Positions 26,944 through 36,581 of a stretch of 64,000 nucleotides of DNA are shown here, piece after piece. Source of the DNA: SIG299 sp964544055 (lineage in GTDB: Bacteria; Bacillota; Clostridia; Lachnospirales; Lachnospiraceae). The notes beneath the pieces are model-generated. The model ran no database searches. It saw nothing but the letters and a program-made list of their open reading frames with translations, and was not told the origin of the DNA. The position numbers and the translations under genes are program-made. The DNA is taken from the NCBI GenBank assembly GCA_964544055.1, contig CAZJAA010000008.1, positions 1 to 64,000 of the forward strand, given 5' to 3'. The first letter of the stretch is position 1, and each line of letters opens with the position of its first letter.

Positions 26944-28212
26944 ATGAGAAAGAATACAATGTGTGTCCAGGGTGGATATGAACCCAAAAACGGAGAACCA
27001 AGAGTGACTCCGATTTGTCAGAGTACAACTTATAAATATGACAGCAGTGAAACAGTCGGCAAGCTGTTTGACTTAAAAGAGGACGGCTTTTTCTATACAA
27101 GAATTGCAAATCCTACGGTAGATGTGGTAGAAAAGAAGATTGCAATGTTAGAAGGCGGAATTGGAGCAATGTGCACGTCCTCCGGACAGGCAGCTACCTT
27201 AATTTCGGTACTGAATATCTGTGAAGCAGGTGACCATATGATTTCAACAGCAGCCATTTACGGCGGCACAATGAATCTGTTCACCGTGACATTAAAGAAA
27301 TTCGGCATTGATGTAACGCTGGTAGACCCGGATATTTCGGCAGAAGAGTTACAGAAGGAAATTAAGGAGAATACAAAGCTGATTTTCTCTGAAACGCTTT
27401 CCAATCCATCCCTGGTTGTCTGTGACATTGAAAAATTTGCAGCAGTAGCGCATAAAAACAATATTCCTTTGATTGTTGATAACACGTTTGCCACACCGCT
27501 TCTTTGCCGTCCATTTGAATTTGGAGCAGATATTGTAGTGCATTCCACTTCCAAATATATGGACGGTCATGCAACGGCACTTGGCGGTGTCATTGTAGAT
27601 GGTGGAACATTCCCTTGGGACAATGGTAAGTTCCCAGGGCTTTCCACACCGGATGAATCCTATCACGGTATGGTTTATACGAGAGATTGCGGAAAAGCTG
27701 CGTATATCACCAAGGCAAGAGTGCAGTTAATGAGAGACTTGGGATCCACACCTTCTCCGCAGAATGTGTTTTATCTGAATTTAGGTCTGGAAACCCTTCA
27801 TCTTCGTATGGAGCGTCACAGTGCCAATGCTCTTGCGGTAGCTAAGTGGCTGGAGCAGAATGAAAACGTTTCCTGGGTAAATTATCCGGGCTTGGAGAGC
27901 AATCAGTATCATGCATTGGCAGAAAAATATATGCCGGCAGGCACCAGCGGTGTCATTTCCTTTGGGGTAAAAGGTGGAAGAGAAGCAGCTATGAAATTTA
28001 TGGACAGCTTAAAGCTGGCGGCTATTGTTGTTCATGTGGCAGATGCCAGAACGAGTGTACTGCATCCTGCAAGCACCACACATCGTCAGCTTACGGATGA
28101 ACAGTTGATTGCGGCCGGTGTTAGTGCGGATCTTGTAAGAATGTCCATCGGTATTGAAGACGTTGCAGACATTATTGAGGATCTGGAGCAGGCGTTTACC
28201 TGCATTCAATAA
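26944..28212 (+). CDS. metY: O-acetylhomoserine sulfhydrylase / Cys-Met metabolism PLP enzyme
   Basis: PLP enzyme of 422 residues that probably makes homocysteine from O-acetylhomoserine and sulfide. Visible features: N-terminal PICQSTTYKYDSSETVGKLF, the PLP-contact YTRIANPT, VDNTFATPLL, and the Schiff-base Lys in HSTSKYMDGHAT (about residue 207). The insert WDNGKFPGLSTPDESYHGMVY is characteristic of the MetY group rather than plain MetB. A methionine gamma-lyase assignment cannot be fully excluded. AGGAGG lies 8 bases before ATG 26944; an ATG-like start at 26923 is less likely. No SAM or T-box riboswitch was seen in the 97-bp gap. Confidence 0.85.
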   Translation: MRKNTMCVQGGYEPKNGEPRVTPICQSTTYKYDSSETVGKLFDLKEDGFFYTRIANPTVDVVEKKIAMLEGGIGAMCTSSGQAATLISVLNICEAGDHMISTAAIYGGTMNLFTVTLKKFGIDVTLVDPDISAEELQKEIKENTKLIFSETLSNPSLVVCDIEKFAAVAHKNNIPLIVDNTFATPLLCRPFEFGADIVVHSTSKYMDGHATALGGVIVDGGTFPWDNGKFPGLSTPDESYHGMVYTRDCGKAAYITKARVQLMRDLGSTPSPQNVFYLNLGLETLHLRMERHSANALAVAKWLEQNENVSWVNYPGLESNQYHALAEKYMPAGTSGVISFGVKGGREAAMKFMDSLKLAAIVVHVADARTSVLHPASTTHRQLTDEQLIAAGVSADLVRMSIGIEDVADIIEDLEQAFTCIQ

Positions 28213-28358
28213 AAGCAGAGCAACCTGTTTTCAGACCGGGCAGACATGAAATGGGTTAGCTGTAACAGGCAAGTCCCCTGATTTAGTTGTGGGGAGTAAT
28301 AAGCAGGAAATTTGCGTATATCTGCTTGAAAGAGAAAAAAGGGAAAGGTCTGTAAAAA

Positions 28359-31253
28359 ATGGCAGTAGATAATACAAAAAAAAGTGGAACGAAAAAGAAT
28401 GTGGCACCCAGCAGCAAGAAAGGAACCGGTGGAACAAAGAAAAATACCGTCAGAAATGCAGGAAAAACAAAAAAACAGACAGAAAAGAAAGCGGCAGCAG
28501 AAAAAGAAGAGCTTGTTCCTGAGTTTAGCAATGAGCTTGTCCTGCTGGTAACACTGGTCGTTTCCATCCTTTTGTTTTTAAGTAATTTCAGTTTGAGCGG
28601 AAAGGTCGGCGAGGCGATTAATCATGTTACTTTTGGCTTGTTTGGCGTGTTAGCTTATATTATTCCTTTCTTTTTATTTTTTGGCTTTGCTTTTTACCTT
28701 GCCAACAAGAAAAGCAATAAAAGGTATATTATTAAGCTGGTAGCCTCCATTGGACTATTTACGGTAGTAGCCGCAGTATTTCAGCTATTATTCAGCAAGA
28801 CTACAGAAGTAGAAATACTCGAATACTTTATAATCTGTGCAAATGAAAAAACTGGCGGTGGTCTGCTTGGCGGTGCTCTGTGCTTTTTACTGATTCCTCT
28901 GTTTGGAAAAGTGGGCAGCTATGTGGTTTTGGTTGCTCTTGCCCTGGTTTGTATTATGCTTCTGACCGGAAAAGCATTATTTGCATTTCTGGCAGAAGTA
29001 AGCGGAAAAGAAGTAGAAAAGCAGAAGGAGCTTTATAAAATCCGTGCAGAGGAGCGTTCCATCCAAAGGGAAGAACAGCGGATGCAAAGAGAAGAGCAGC
29101 TGCTGTTGCGTGGGGAGGAGCTTCGGCAGAAACGAGAGGAACAGCAGCAGAACCGGATAAGCCGTGCACAGAGTTTTCTGTTTCCAACGGAAGAAAAGAA
29201 GGAAGAAGAAAAGCCGGAGCCAAAGAAAAATTTCTTTGGAGGTTTTTCAAAAACAGTACCTGCCGGAAAAGATTCTACAGTGTTAGAAAAAAACAATTCT
29301 ACAACAATAGAAAACGAAACTGTTCTGGATAAAGAAACCGAAGCATTGCTGTACACGGGCAACTTTACACCGTCCAAAGATACGATGGAAGCCGTCAACA
29401 GCATTTATGAGGAGGAGCTGCGAAAAAAATTTGACAATGCCGGTAAGAAAACGGTTCAGAAGTCGTCTCCTGTGCGTGAAATCACACCGGTTCGGAATAC
29501 GGAGTCGGTGCATTCGCCGGAAAAGGAAATGCTGACGGAGCCGTTTGAACCAAGCTTTTCGGAGCAGGCATTGTTAGACAAACGACAGCCGGAAAGCCCG
29601 GTGGCAAAGGAAGCGTTTTCCCATGCTGCGTATGGAATACCAAATCAGAAAAGCACAGCAGAAGCCAAAGAGAATGCTCAATTAAAGGAATCGAATAAAG
29701 CAAGTGAAGAGGATATTGCTCAAGTAGCGGAAGAAGCGGAATTGTCTCAGGAAGAAAAGCTTCCGGAATATCAGTTTCCTCCAGTGGAACTGTTATCACG
29801 CCCGGTCGTAAAGAGTCAGGGAAATGCCGAAGCAGAACTTCAGCAGACCGCAGAAAAATTACGAAGCACACTGGAAAGCTTCGGTGTCCGTGTTACCATT
29901 AATAATGTCAGTCGCGGTCCGGCAGTAACACGTTATGAGCTTCAGCCGGAGCAGGGCGTTAAGGTTAGTAAAATTACCGGTCTGGCAGACGACATCAAGC
30001 TGAATCTTGCAGCGGCAGATGTGCGTATAGAAGCACCAATTCCGGGAAAGGCAGCCATTGGAATCGAAGTGCCAAACAAAGAAAACACGGCAGTGTTGCT
30101 CAGAGAACTTATAGAATGTCCGGAATTTATCAATCACAGCTCCAATATTGCGTTTACGGTTGGTAAGGATATCGGCGGTCAGAATATTGTGGCAGACATT
30201 GCAAAAATGCCGCATCTGCTCATTGCAGGTTCTACCGGTTCGGGTAAATCCGTGTGCATCAATACTATCATCATGAGCATTTTATATAAGGCTCATCCAA
30301 ATGACGTAAAGCTTATCATGGTAGACCCAAAGGTTGTGGAATTAAGTGTTTACAACGGAATCCCGCATCTGCTGATTCCGGTTGTGACGGATCCGAAAAA
30401 GGCTTCCGCAGCTTTAAACTGGGCAGTGGCAGAAATGATGGAGCGTTATGAAAAGTTTGCGGCACTGGGTGTTCGTGACTTAAAAGGATATAATGAACGA
30501 GTGGAGGAAGCAGCGGCAGAGGGCAACGTGGATGAAAAATTTCCAAAGCTTCCGCAGATTGTCATTATCGTAGACGAGCTTGCTGACTTAATGATGGTTG
30601 CTCCCGGTGAGGTGGAGGATGCCATCTGCCGTCTGGCACAGTTGGCGAGAGCGGCCGGTCTGCATCTGATTATTGCAACACAGCGACCATCCGTCAACGT
30701 CATTACCGGCTTAATCAAGGCAAATGTGCCTTCTCGTGTGGCATTTGCGGTATCCTCCGGTGTAGACTCCAGAACCATTCTGGATTCCGTTGGTGCCGAA
30801 AAGCTTCTCGGTAAAGGAGATATGCTGTTTTATCCATCTGGCTATACAAAGCCGGTTCGCATTCAGGGTGCTTTTGTTTCCGATAAGGAGGTCAGCCAGG
30901 TGGTTGAATTTTTAAAAGCACAAAATCCGGGGATTGTGGCATATAATGATGATGTTTCCCAAAAAATTGCCAGCGGTGTAGCGGCAGAAGCTGCAGGCAG
31001 TGCAGCTGCAGTTGTGGGCAGTGACAATGGCAGGGATGAATATTTTGCGGAAGCAGGACGATTTATTATAGAAAAGGATAAAGCATCCATCGGTATGCTG
31101 CAAAGAGTATATAAAATAGGCTTTAACCGTGCTGCAAGAATTATGGATCAGTTATCCGAAGCAGGTGTGGTTGGTCCGGAGGAGGGTACAAAGCCTCGTA
31201 AAATTTTGATGACTGCGGAAGAATTTGAAAGCTTTTTGTCAGCAGAGCAATAA
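28359..31253 (+). CDS. ftsK: DNA translocase FtsK/SpoIIIE
   Basis: Septal DNA pump that clears chromosome from the division or sporulation septum. The 964 residues have a basic N-terminus, four membrane segments (about 59-215), a long acidic/Gln-rich linker with coiled coil (about 215-490), a RecA-type motor with Walker A AGSTGSGKSV (about 622-631) and Walker B IVIIVDELADLMM, and a C-terminal winged-helix gamma domain (about 890-960, RAARIMDQLSEAGVVGPEEG) that reads KOPS/SRS sequence. Ribosome site AAAGG precedes the ATG. Confidence 0.96.
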   Translation: MAVDNTKKSGTKKNVAPSSKKGTGGTKKNTVRNAGKTKKQTEKKAAAEKEELVPEFSNELVLLVTLVVSILLFLSNFSLSGKVGEAINHVTFGLFGVLAYIIPFFLFFGFAFYLANKKSNKRYIIKLVASIGLFTVVAAVFQLLFSKTTEVEILEYFIICANEKTGGGLLGGALCFLLIPLFGKVGSYVVLVALALVCIMLLTGKALFAFLAEVSGKEVEKQKELYKIRAEERSIQREEQRMQREEQLLLRGEELRQKREEQQQNRISRAQSFLFPTEEKKEEEKPEPKKNFFGGFSKTVPAGKDSTVLEKNNSTTIENETVLDKETEALLYTGNFTPSKDTMEAVNSIYEEELRKKFDNAGKKTVQKSSPVREITPVRNTESVHSPEKEMLTEPFEPSFSEQALLDKRQPESPVAKEAFSHAAYGIPNQKSTAEAKENAQLKESNKASEEDIAQVAEEAELSQEEKLPEYQFPPVELLSRPVVKSQGNAEAELQQTAEKLRSTLESFGVRVTINNVSRGPAVTRYELQPEQGVKVSKITGLADDIKLNLAAADVRIEAPIPGKAAIGIEVPNKENTAVLLRELIECPEFINHSSNIAFTVGKDIGGQNIVADIAKMPHLLIAGSTGSGKSVCINTIIMSILYKAHPNDVKLIMVDPKVVELSVYNGIPHLLIPVVTDPKKASAALNWAVAEMMERYEKFAALGVRDLKGYNERVEEAAAEGNVDEKFPKLPQIVIIVDELADLMMVAPGEVEDAICRLAQLARAAGLHLIIATQRPSVNVITGLIKANVPSRVAFAVSSGVDSRTILDSVGAEKLLGKGDMLFYPSGYTKPVRIQGAFVSDKEVSQVVEFLKAQNPGIVAYNDDVSQKIASGVAAEAAGSAAAVVGSDNGRDEYFAEAGRFIIEKDKASIGMLQRVYKIGFNRAARIMDQLSEAGVVGPEEGTKPRKILMTAEEFESFLSAEQ

Positions 31254-31262
31254 ATAAACGTC

Positions 31263-31291
31263 TTGAGTTTCATCTTATAGTCTGTTATACT
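31263..31291 (+). promoter_or_regulatory. Sigma-A promoter of fhs
   Basis: TTGAGT (31263-31268), 17-bp spacer, TATACT (31286-31291), 48 bp before the fhs start. Confidence 0.6.
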
Positions 31292-31339
31292 ACATATAGA
31301 ATAAAGGGGAACACCTAAGCACGAAATGGAGGATTTCTG

Positions 31340-33007
31340 ATGAAAACAGATATTCAGATAGCGCAGGAAGCGGAATTAAAGCCAATCAAAGAGGTTGCAG
31401 CCTGCCTGGACATATGCGAGGATGATTTGGAACTTTACGGAAAGTATAAAGCGAAAATTTCGGAAGAACTAATACAAAAGACCAAAAAGAATCCGGACGG
31501 CAAGCTTATTTTAGTAACTGCCATCAATCCGACACCTGCCGGTGAAGGAAAAACAACGACGGTTGTCGGGCTCGGCGAAGCGTTTGGACGTCTTGGGAAA
31601 AAAGCTGTTCTTGCACTGAGGGAGCCTTCGCTGGGACCGTGCTTTGGTATGAAAGGCGGTGCAAGCGGCGGCGGTTATGCGCAGGTTGTACCGATGGATG
31701 AACTGAATCTTCATTTTACCGGAGATTTTCATGCCATTACTTCTGCAAATAATCTTCTGGCTGCCATGCTGGATAACCACATGTTCCAGGGAAATGCACT
31801 GAATATTGACTCAAAGCAGATTGTGTTAAAACGTTGTCTCGATATAAATGACCGTGCTCTGAGAAATATCACCATCGGTCTTGGCAAAAAAACAGACGGT
31901 GTTGTAAGAGAAGACCATTTTGTCATTACGGTTGCGACAGAAATCATGGCTATTTTATGTCTGGCAGAGGATATGGACGACTTAAAAGAACGTCTGTCCA
32001 AAATTATTGTTGCCTATACCTATTCCGGAGAACCGGTAACAGCGAAAGATTTAAAAGCAGTTGGTGCCATGGCGGCACTGTTAAAGGATGCCATGCAGCC
32101 AAACCTGATTCAGACATTAGAGCATACACCGGCACTGGTACACGGTGGCCCGTTTGCTAACATTGCCCATGGCTGCAACAGTGTCCGTGCTACAAAAACA
32201 GCATTAAAGCTGGCAGATTATGTCATTACGGAGGCCGGTTTTGGCGCAGATCTGGGTGCAGAAAAATTCTTTGATATCAAGTGCCGTATGGCAGGTTTAA
32301 AACCAGATGCCGTTGTACTGGTTGCAACGGTGCGTGCTTTAAAATATAACGGCGGAGTACCAAAGGAAGAACTTTCCGCTGAAAACCTGGAAGCATTAAA
32401 AAGCGGCATTGTCAATCTGGAAAAACATATTGAAAACTTACAGAAATACGGTGTGCCGGTTGTTGTAACCTTAAACCGTTTTGCAACGGATACCGATGCC
32501 GAGCTTTCGTTTGTTAAAAATTTCTGTGAGGCAAGAGGCTGTATGTTTGCACTTTCCGAGGTCTGGGAAAAAGGCGGCGAAGGCGGCGTAGAGCTTGCAG
32601 AATGCATTCTTGCTACCCTTGAAACCAAGAAGTCGGAATTTCATGTGCTGTATGAGGATGAAGTAAGCTTAAAAGAAAAAATAGAAACGGTTGCTAGGGA
32701 AATTTACGGTGCGGCTTCCGTCACATATGACGCAGCTGCCTTAAAGGCAATCAAAAAAATCGAAGAACTTGGTTTTGCCAATGTGCCGGTATGTCTGGCA
32801 AAGAATCAGTATTCCCTGTCGGATGATCCAAAGCGTTTAGGACGGCCGGAGGGCTTTAACATTAACATTCGGGAGGTCTATATCAACGCCGGTGCCGGAT
32901 TTTTGGTGGCAATTACCGGAACAATCATCCAGATGCCGGGACTTCCAAGGGTTCCTGCGGCAGAAGCAGTGGATGTGGTGGACGGAAACATTGCAGGTTT
33001 ATTTTAA
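31340..33007 (+). CDS. fhs: Formate-tetrahydrofolate ligase
   Basis: ATP-dependent formation of 10-formyl-THF from formate and THF, feeding purine synthesis, Met-tRNA formylation and, in acetogens, the methyl branch of Wood-Ljungdahl. 555 residues, full length. Landmarks: P-loop-like PTPAGEGKTTTVVGLGEAF (about 65-83), LREPSLGPCFGMKGGASGGGY, FTGDFHAI and TEAGFGADLGAEKF. Ribosome site GGAGG sits 8 bases before the ATG. The isomerase gene follows after 17 bp. Confidence 0.97.
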   Translation: MKTDIQIAQEAELKPIKEVAACLDICEDDLELYGKYKAKISEELIQKTKKNPDGKLILVTAINPTPAGEGKTTTVVGLGEAFGRLGKKAVLALREPSLGPCFGMKGGASGGGYAQVVPMDELNLHFTGDFHAITSANNLLAAMLDNHMFQGNALNIDSKQIVLKRCLDINDRALRNITIGLGKKTDGVVREDHFVITVATEIMAILCLAEDMDDLKERLSKIIVAYTYSGEPVTAKDLKAVGAMAALLKDAMQPNLIQTLEHTPALVHGGPFANIAHGCNSVRATKTALKLADYVITEAGFGADLGAEKFFDIKCRMAGLKPDAVVLVATVRALKYNGGVPKEELSAENLEALKSGIVNLEKHIENLQKYGVPVVVTLNRFATDTDAELSFVKNFCEARGCMFALSEVWEKGGEGGVELAECILATLETKKSEFHVLYEDEVSLKEKIETVAREIYGAASVTYDAAALKAIKKIEELGFANVPVCLAKNQYSLSDDPKRLGRPEGFNINIREVYINAGAGFLVAITGTIIQMPGLPRVPAAEAVDVVDGNIAGLF

Positions 33008-33024
33008 GTTAAGAAGGAAAAACA

Positions 33025-33876
33025 ATGGATACATTATGTTTAGGAGTCAGAGGGCATGATATGCCGAAAGCTCCCTTTGATGAACTAGTAAAAAGTATTG
33101 CAGATGCTGGATTTTGCTGTACCCAGCTGGCGTTAGGCAAAGCCATCCGTGATTTTTCGGTCAGCAATGAAGCCATGACTTTTGGAATGGCCGATTACAT
33201 GAAAAAGGTATTTGAGCAGAACAAGGTATCGGTATCGGTGCTTGGCTGCTATAAAAATCTTGCCAATCCGGATGAGCAGCAATTAATAAAAATAAAAGAA
33301 GCTTATATGCATCATATCCGCTTTGCCAGATTTTTAGAGTGCGGTATGGTCGGCACCGAAACCGGAGCGGTTAACACAGAGTATAAATATACCCCGGAAA
33401 ACCACACCGATGCGGCACTGCATATTTTTATCGAAAATTTGAAGCCAATGGTAGAATATGCAGAAAAAATGGGTGTCTGCATTGGAATTGAGCCGGTTTA
33501 TAAGCATATTATGTGTAACGTGGAGCGTACCAGAAAAGTATTGGATGCGGTAAACTCTCCTAATTTAAGAGTTATTTTAGACCCAATCAATCTTTTGAAT
33601 GCTGAAAACAGGAATCAGCAGGAAAAAATTGTTGAGGAAGCCTTTGACGTGCTTGGTGGTGAAATTGATGCCATTCACATTAAAGATTATGTGGTAAAAG
33701 ACGGCAGCATTGTTTATGAAAAGGTTACGGTAGGAGAGGGTGATTTTAATATTCCGCATCTTCTTGGAATATTAAAATCAAAAAAACCATTTATTAATGT
33801 GCTGCTGGAAGCATCCACACCGGAAAATGTAAAGGCATCCTGTGAGTATATCCGTGGTTGCTATGCCCTCGCTTAA
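33025..33876 (+). CDS. Sugar phosphate isomerase/epimerase (TIM barrel)
   Basis: 283 residues, AP-endonuclease-2 superfamily. Metal-ligand motifs of this fold are visible: GIEPVYKHI (about 154-162), VILDPINLLN (about 189-198), IDAIHIKDY (about 213-221) and the closing Glu in INVLLEAS. The exact substrate is unknown. Co-directional with fhs with a 17-bp gap. Its stop overlaps the stop of the convergent ylmC-like gene by 4 bp. Confidence 0.85.
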   Translation: MDTLCLGVRGHDMPKAPFDELVKSIADAGFCCTQLALGKAIRDFSVSNEAMTFGMADYMKKVFEQNKVSVSVLGCYKNLANPDEQQLIKIKEAYMHHIRFARFLECGMVGTETGAVNTEYKYTPENHTDAALHIFIENLKPMVEYAEKMGVCIGIEPVYKHIMCNVERTRKVLDAVNSPNLRVILDPINLLNAENRNQQEKIVEEAFDVLGGEIDAIHIKDYVVKDGSIVYEKVTVGEGDFNIPHLLGILKSKKPFINVLLEASTPENVKASCEYIRGCYALA

Positions 33877-34166
33877 ACAGGGCAGTCGCATTTTGCAGTA
33901 ACCTGGGAAATATCTACATCTACCAGAATGATATCAAATCCGATACGGCAGACGCAGCGCCACGGAATCAGATATTCCTGTTCCCGGCCTAAAATCCCCC
34001 AGATTTTGCAGGGTCCCGGAATAATCAGACGCTCCACACAGCCGGTTTTTATGTTAAATTCAATATCACCTACAAAGCCGATGCGCTCGCCATCCCGCAG
34101 ATTGATGACCTCTTTTTGGCGGAGTTTACAAATACGGGTGGAGTCTTCCGGACAATCATTTCGCAT
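33873..34166 (-). CDS. YlmC/YmxH-family sporulation protein (PRC-barrel)
   Basis: 97 residues. The core RICKLRQKEVINLRDGERIGFVGDIEFNIKTG followed by RLIIPGP and the closing RIGFDIILVDV is the PRC-barrel fold of YlmC/YmxH, a sporulation-associated family of unknown biochemical role. The minus-strand ribosome site GGGAGG lies 5 bases before ATG 34166. Its presence supports a spore-forming lineage. Confidence 0.85.
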   Translation of the reverse strand: MRNDCPEDSTRICKLRQKEVINLRDGERIGFVGDIEFNIKTGCVERLIIPGPCKIWGILGREQEYLIPWRCVCRIGFDIILVDVDISQVTAKCDCPV

Positions 34167-34256
34167 AAAATCCTCCCTAGGTGGGGTATATTATTATTTT
34201 ATGCGGCAATTCAAAAAACAGAAGTAAAATACCATGAAAACAAAAGGAGGAGTGTT

Positions 34257-34709
34257 ATGAAGTGTCCATTTTGTGGAAAAGAAAACACAAGAGTAATTGA
34301 TTCCAGACCAGCGGATGATGGTCTGTCCATCCGCAGAAGACGTCAGTGTGACGAATGTTCCAAGCGTTTTACAACGTATGAAAAAGTAGAAGCAATTCCG
34401 TTAGTTGTTATCAAAAAGGACAATAACAGGGAATCCTATGATCGTTCCAAAATTGAAGCAGGTGTGTACCGCTCCTGCCATAAACGGCCAATTTCTGTAG
34501 ACCAGATAAACAATTTGGTGGATGAAGTAGAGACGGCAGTGTTTAACTTGGAGGAAAAAGAAGTACCAAGCAGCATGATTGGACAGCTTGTAATGGATAA
34601 GCTGCGAGACCTTGATCCGGTTGCTTATGTGCGTTTTGCTTCTGTTTACCGGGAATTTAAGGACGTTAATACATTTATGAGTGAAATAAAAAAAATACTG
34701 GACAAGTAA
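34257..34709 (+). CDS. nrdR: Transcriptional repressor NrdR
   Basis: ATP/dATP-sensing repressor of ribonucleotide reductase genes. 150 residues: a zinc ribbon with CPFC (about 3-6) and CDEC (about 31-34), RRRRQCDECSKRFTTYE, then an ATP-cone (about 46-136). The start is ATG 34257 with AGGAGG upstream; an earlier in-frame ATG at 34116 would add unrelated sequence lying antisense to the ylmC-like gene. No nrd genes are in view, so its targets are elsewhere. Confidence 0.95.
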   Translation: MKCPFCGKENTRVIDSRPADDGLSIRRRRQCDECSKRFTTYEKVEAIPLVVIKKDNNRESYDRSKIEAGVYRSCHKRPISVDQINNLVDEVETAVFNLEEKEVPSSMIGQLVMDKLRDLDPVAYVRFASVYREFKDVNTFMSEIKKILDK

Positions 34710-34719
34710 AATAAAACTG

Positions 34720-34790
34720 AGCAGGTGGTATTTTATAAAATGCTGTCTGCTTTTTTAAGTAATAGGAAATTGCGAGTTCCTATTACTTAA
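34720..34790 (+). terminator. Two hairpins after nrdR
   Basis: First hairpin: AGCAG and CTGCT with an inner GTATTTTATAAAATGC, ending in TTTTTT at 34756. Second: a perfect 14-bp inverted repeat, TTAAGTAATAGGAA (34755-34768) and TTCCTATTACTTAA (34777-34790), 8-nt loop. Together they probably form a terminator region. Confidence 0.6.
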
Positions 34791-34856
34791 AAACGTTCGG
34801 CTTTGGATGTTTTCTTTGTTTTGTCTGGAAAAACTTTTAAATTTATGGTTTTGTGG

Positions 34857-34885
34857 TTGACGGAAACGGTGGATTATGCTATCCT
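34857..34885 (+). promoter_or_regulatory. Probable comM promoter
   Basis: TTGACG (34857-34862), 17-bp spacer, TATCCT (34880-34885), 45 bp before the comM start. Confidence 0.5.
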
Positions 34886-34929
34886 TACTACAGACTTTCT
34901 TGTTTTGGGAGAGATGAGAAAGGAGTTTT

Positions 34930-36009
34930 ATGGTTTGTAAAACCTATAGTGCCGCTCTTCATGGACTGGAAGCGGTCAAAGTTCAGGTGGAGACCGATGT
35001 AAGAAATGGTCTTCCTCAGTTACAGATGGTGGGCGCCCTTGCATCCGAAGCAAAAGAGGCAAGAGAAAGAGTCCGGGTTGCAATAGAAAATTCCGGCTTT
35101 CGGCTGCCACCCAAACACATTACTATTAATTTATCCCCTGCTGACATTCGCAAAGAGGGGACATCTTTTGATCTTGCAACAGCAATATCCATTCTTGCCG
35201 CATTCGGCTTTCTTCCGGAAGAACAGACAAAAGAGTGTATGTTTGCAGGTGAATTGAGCCTCGACGGAAAACTGAATAAAGTTACGGGAATTCTTCCTAT
35301 GGCAGCACTTGCCGCCAAAGAAGGCTTTCAAAAGATTATTGTTCCGGCAGAGAACGAAAAAGAAGCCGCCCTGCAGAAAGAGGTTCCGGTTTATGGTATG
35401 AAAAATCTGATGGATGTGTTTTCTTTTTTGACAGGTACGTTAAAACAAGAACCGGTGCAGCCGATGAATCCGGAGCAACTGTTGAAAATCCAGCAGTCAC
35501 AGAAAATGGAAGCAGCCATGGATTTAAAAAATATTATCGGACAGGCGGCTGCAAAGCGTGCTTTGATGATTTCAGCAGCAGGAGGACACCATTTACTGAT
35601 GATAGGTCCGCCGGGCAGTGGGAAAACGGCACTCGCCAAGTGTATGCCATCGCTTCTTCCTAATCTGGATTTTGAAGAAATGCTGGATTTGTCAACCATA
35701 TACAGTGTATCCGGCAAGCTGAAAAACGAAATGCAGTATGTGGCACAACGACCGTTTCAGGCACCACATCATGCGGTTACAACTGCGGGACTGCTTGGCG
35801 GAGGAAGAATGGCAAAACCGGGACTTGTCAGTTTATGTCATCATGGGGTTCTTTTTCTGGATGAGTTTACTGAGTTTAAGCCGGAGGTGCTGGAAACGCT
35901 CAGACAGCCTTTAGAGGAAAAAGAAGTAACCGTTTCCAGATTGCATGCAAGCTATACTTATCCGGCGGCCTTTCAGCTTGTGGCAGCCATGAACGAAAAT
36001 ACAATGTGA
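34930..36009 (+). pseudogene. comM: ComM/YifB (Mg-chelatase-like AAA+) cut by element insertion
   Basis: ComM is a hexameric branch-migration helicase used in natural transformation. Visible here are the N-terminal Lon-protease-like fold (1-170; NGLPQLQMVGALASEAKEARERV) and the start of the AAA+ module with Walker A GPPGSGKTALAK (about 225-236) and LFLDEFTEFK. The full protein is about 505 residues. This frame stops at 359, and the family sequence ends exactly at FQLVAAMN, where relatives continue PCPCG. The last five codons (35995-36009) come from foreign DNA. About 150 residues, including the arginine finger region and Zn-binding C-terminus, are separated from the gene. Left junction is near 35992-35997. 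Confidence 0.9.
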
Positions 36010-36139
36010 ATGATACAATTCAACGGTTAAAAAGGCTTGAAATAAGGCTTTTTCGAGGGTGCATAGGTGGAATTATTCCTATTCAACTCATGAAAATGCC
36101 ATACAGGGCGAATTTTGAAAAGGCACATTGAAACCCTCT

Positions 36140-36182
36140 TAACGATAGAAAGGGCTTATCGTTATACGGTTTCGTATCGTTA
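36140..36182. promoter_or_regulatory. Three TATCGTTA boxes before the SymE-like gene
   Basis: TAACGATA (36140-36147) inverted against TATCGTTA (36157-36164), with a third direct copy at 36175-36182. The ATG of the SymE-like gene is 31 bp further on. The layout suggests an operator. Confidence 0.4.
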
Positions 36183-36212
36183 ATATAGTAAAAACGGAAA
36201 GGATGAAATTAT

Positions 36213-36416
36213 ATGGCATATAAAACGTATAGAGAACTGAAAGTATATGAATCGAGTGGTAAGAATTATAAACCAACTCCTCAGATAAGGCTGCAGGGGG
36301 ATTGGCTTAAGGATTTCGATTTTGACATCGGAACTCACATCAATGTCGAGTGCCGGGGCGGTGCAATTCTGATTACCAAGGCAGATGAAATCGTCGGAAA
36401 AGCAGTGGAATTATAA
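36213..36416 (+). CDS. SymE-family toxin-like protein
   Basis: 67 residues with the SymE core PQIRLQGDWLKDFDFDIGTHINVECRGGAILITK. E. coli SymE is an SOS-induced, RNA- or nucleoid-acting toxin with an AbrB-like fold, silenced by the antisense RNA SymR. Ribosome site AAAGGA precedes the ATG. Whether an antisense RNA exists here cannot be seen directly. It is the first gene inside the element, next to the comM junction. A related fragment lies at 38121-38237. Confidence 0.7.
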   Translation: MAYKTYRELKVYESSGKNYKPTPQIRLQGDWLKDFDFDIGTHINVECRGGAILITKADEIVGKAVEL

Positions 36417-36581
36417 AAAGAAGCAGAGGCCGATAGATAACAGTGATTATTGATGTGTAGTGGAACTGTTAAGAAAGTAGGACAAATAGTCATCAATGCG
36501 AAAATGAATATAAATAGCCAATCTTGAAAAGTAGAATATTTAGTTATACAATTAAGTAATAATGTAGAATTTAAAAGGAAG

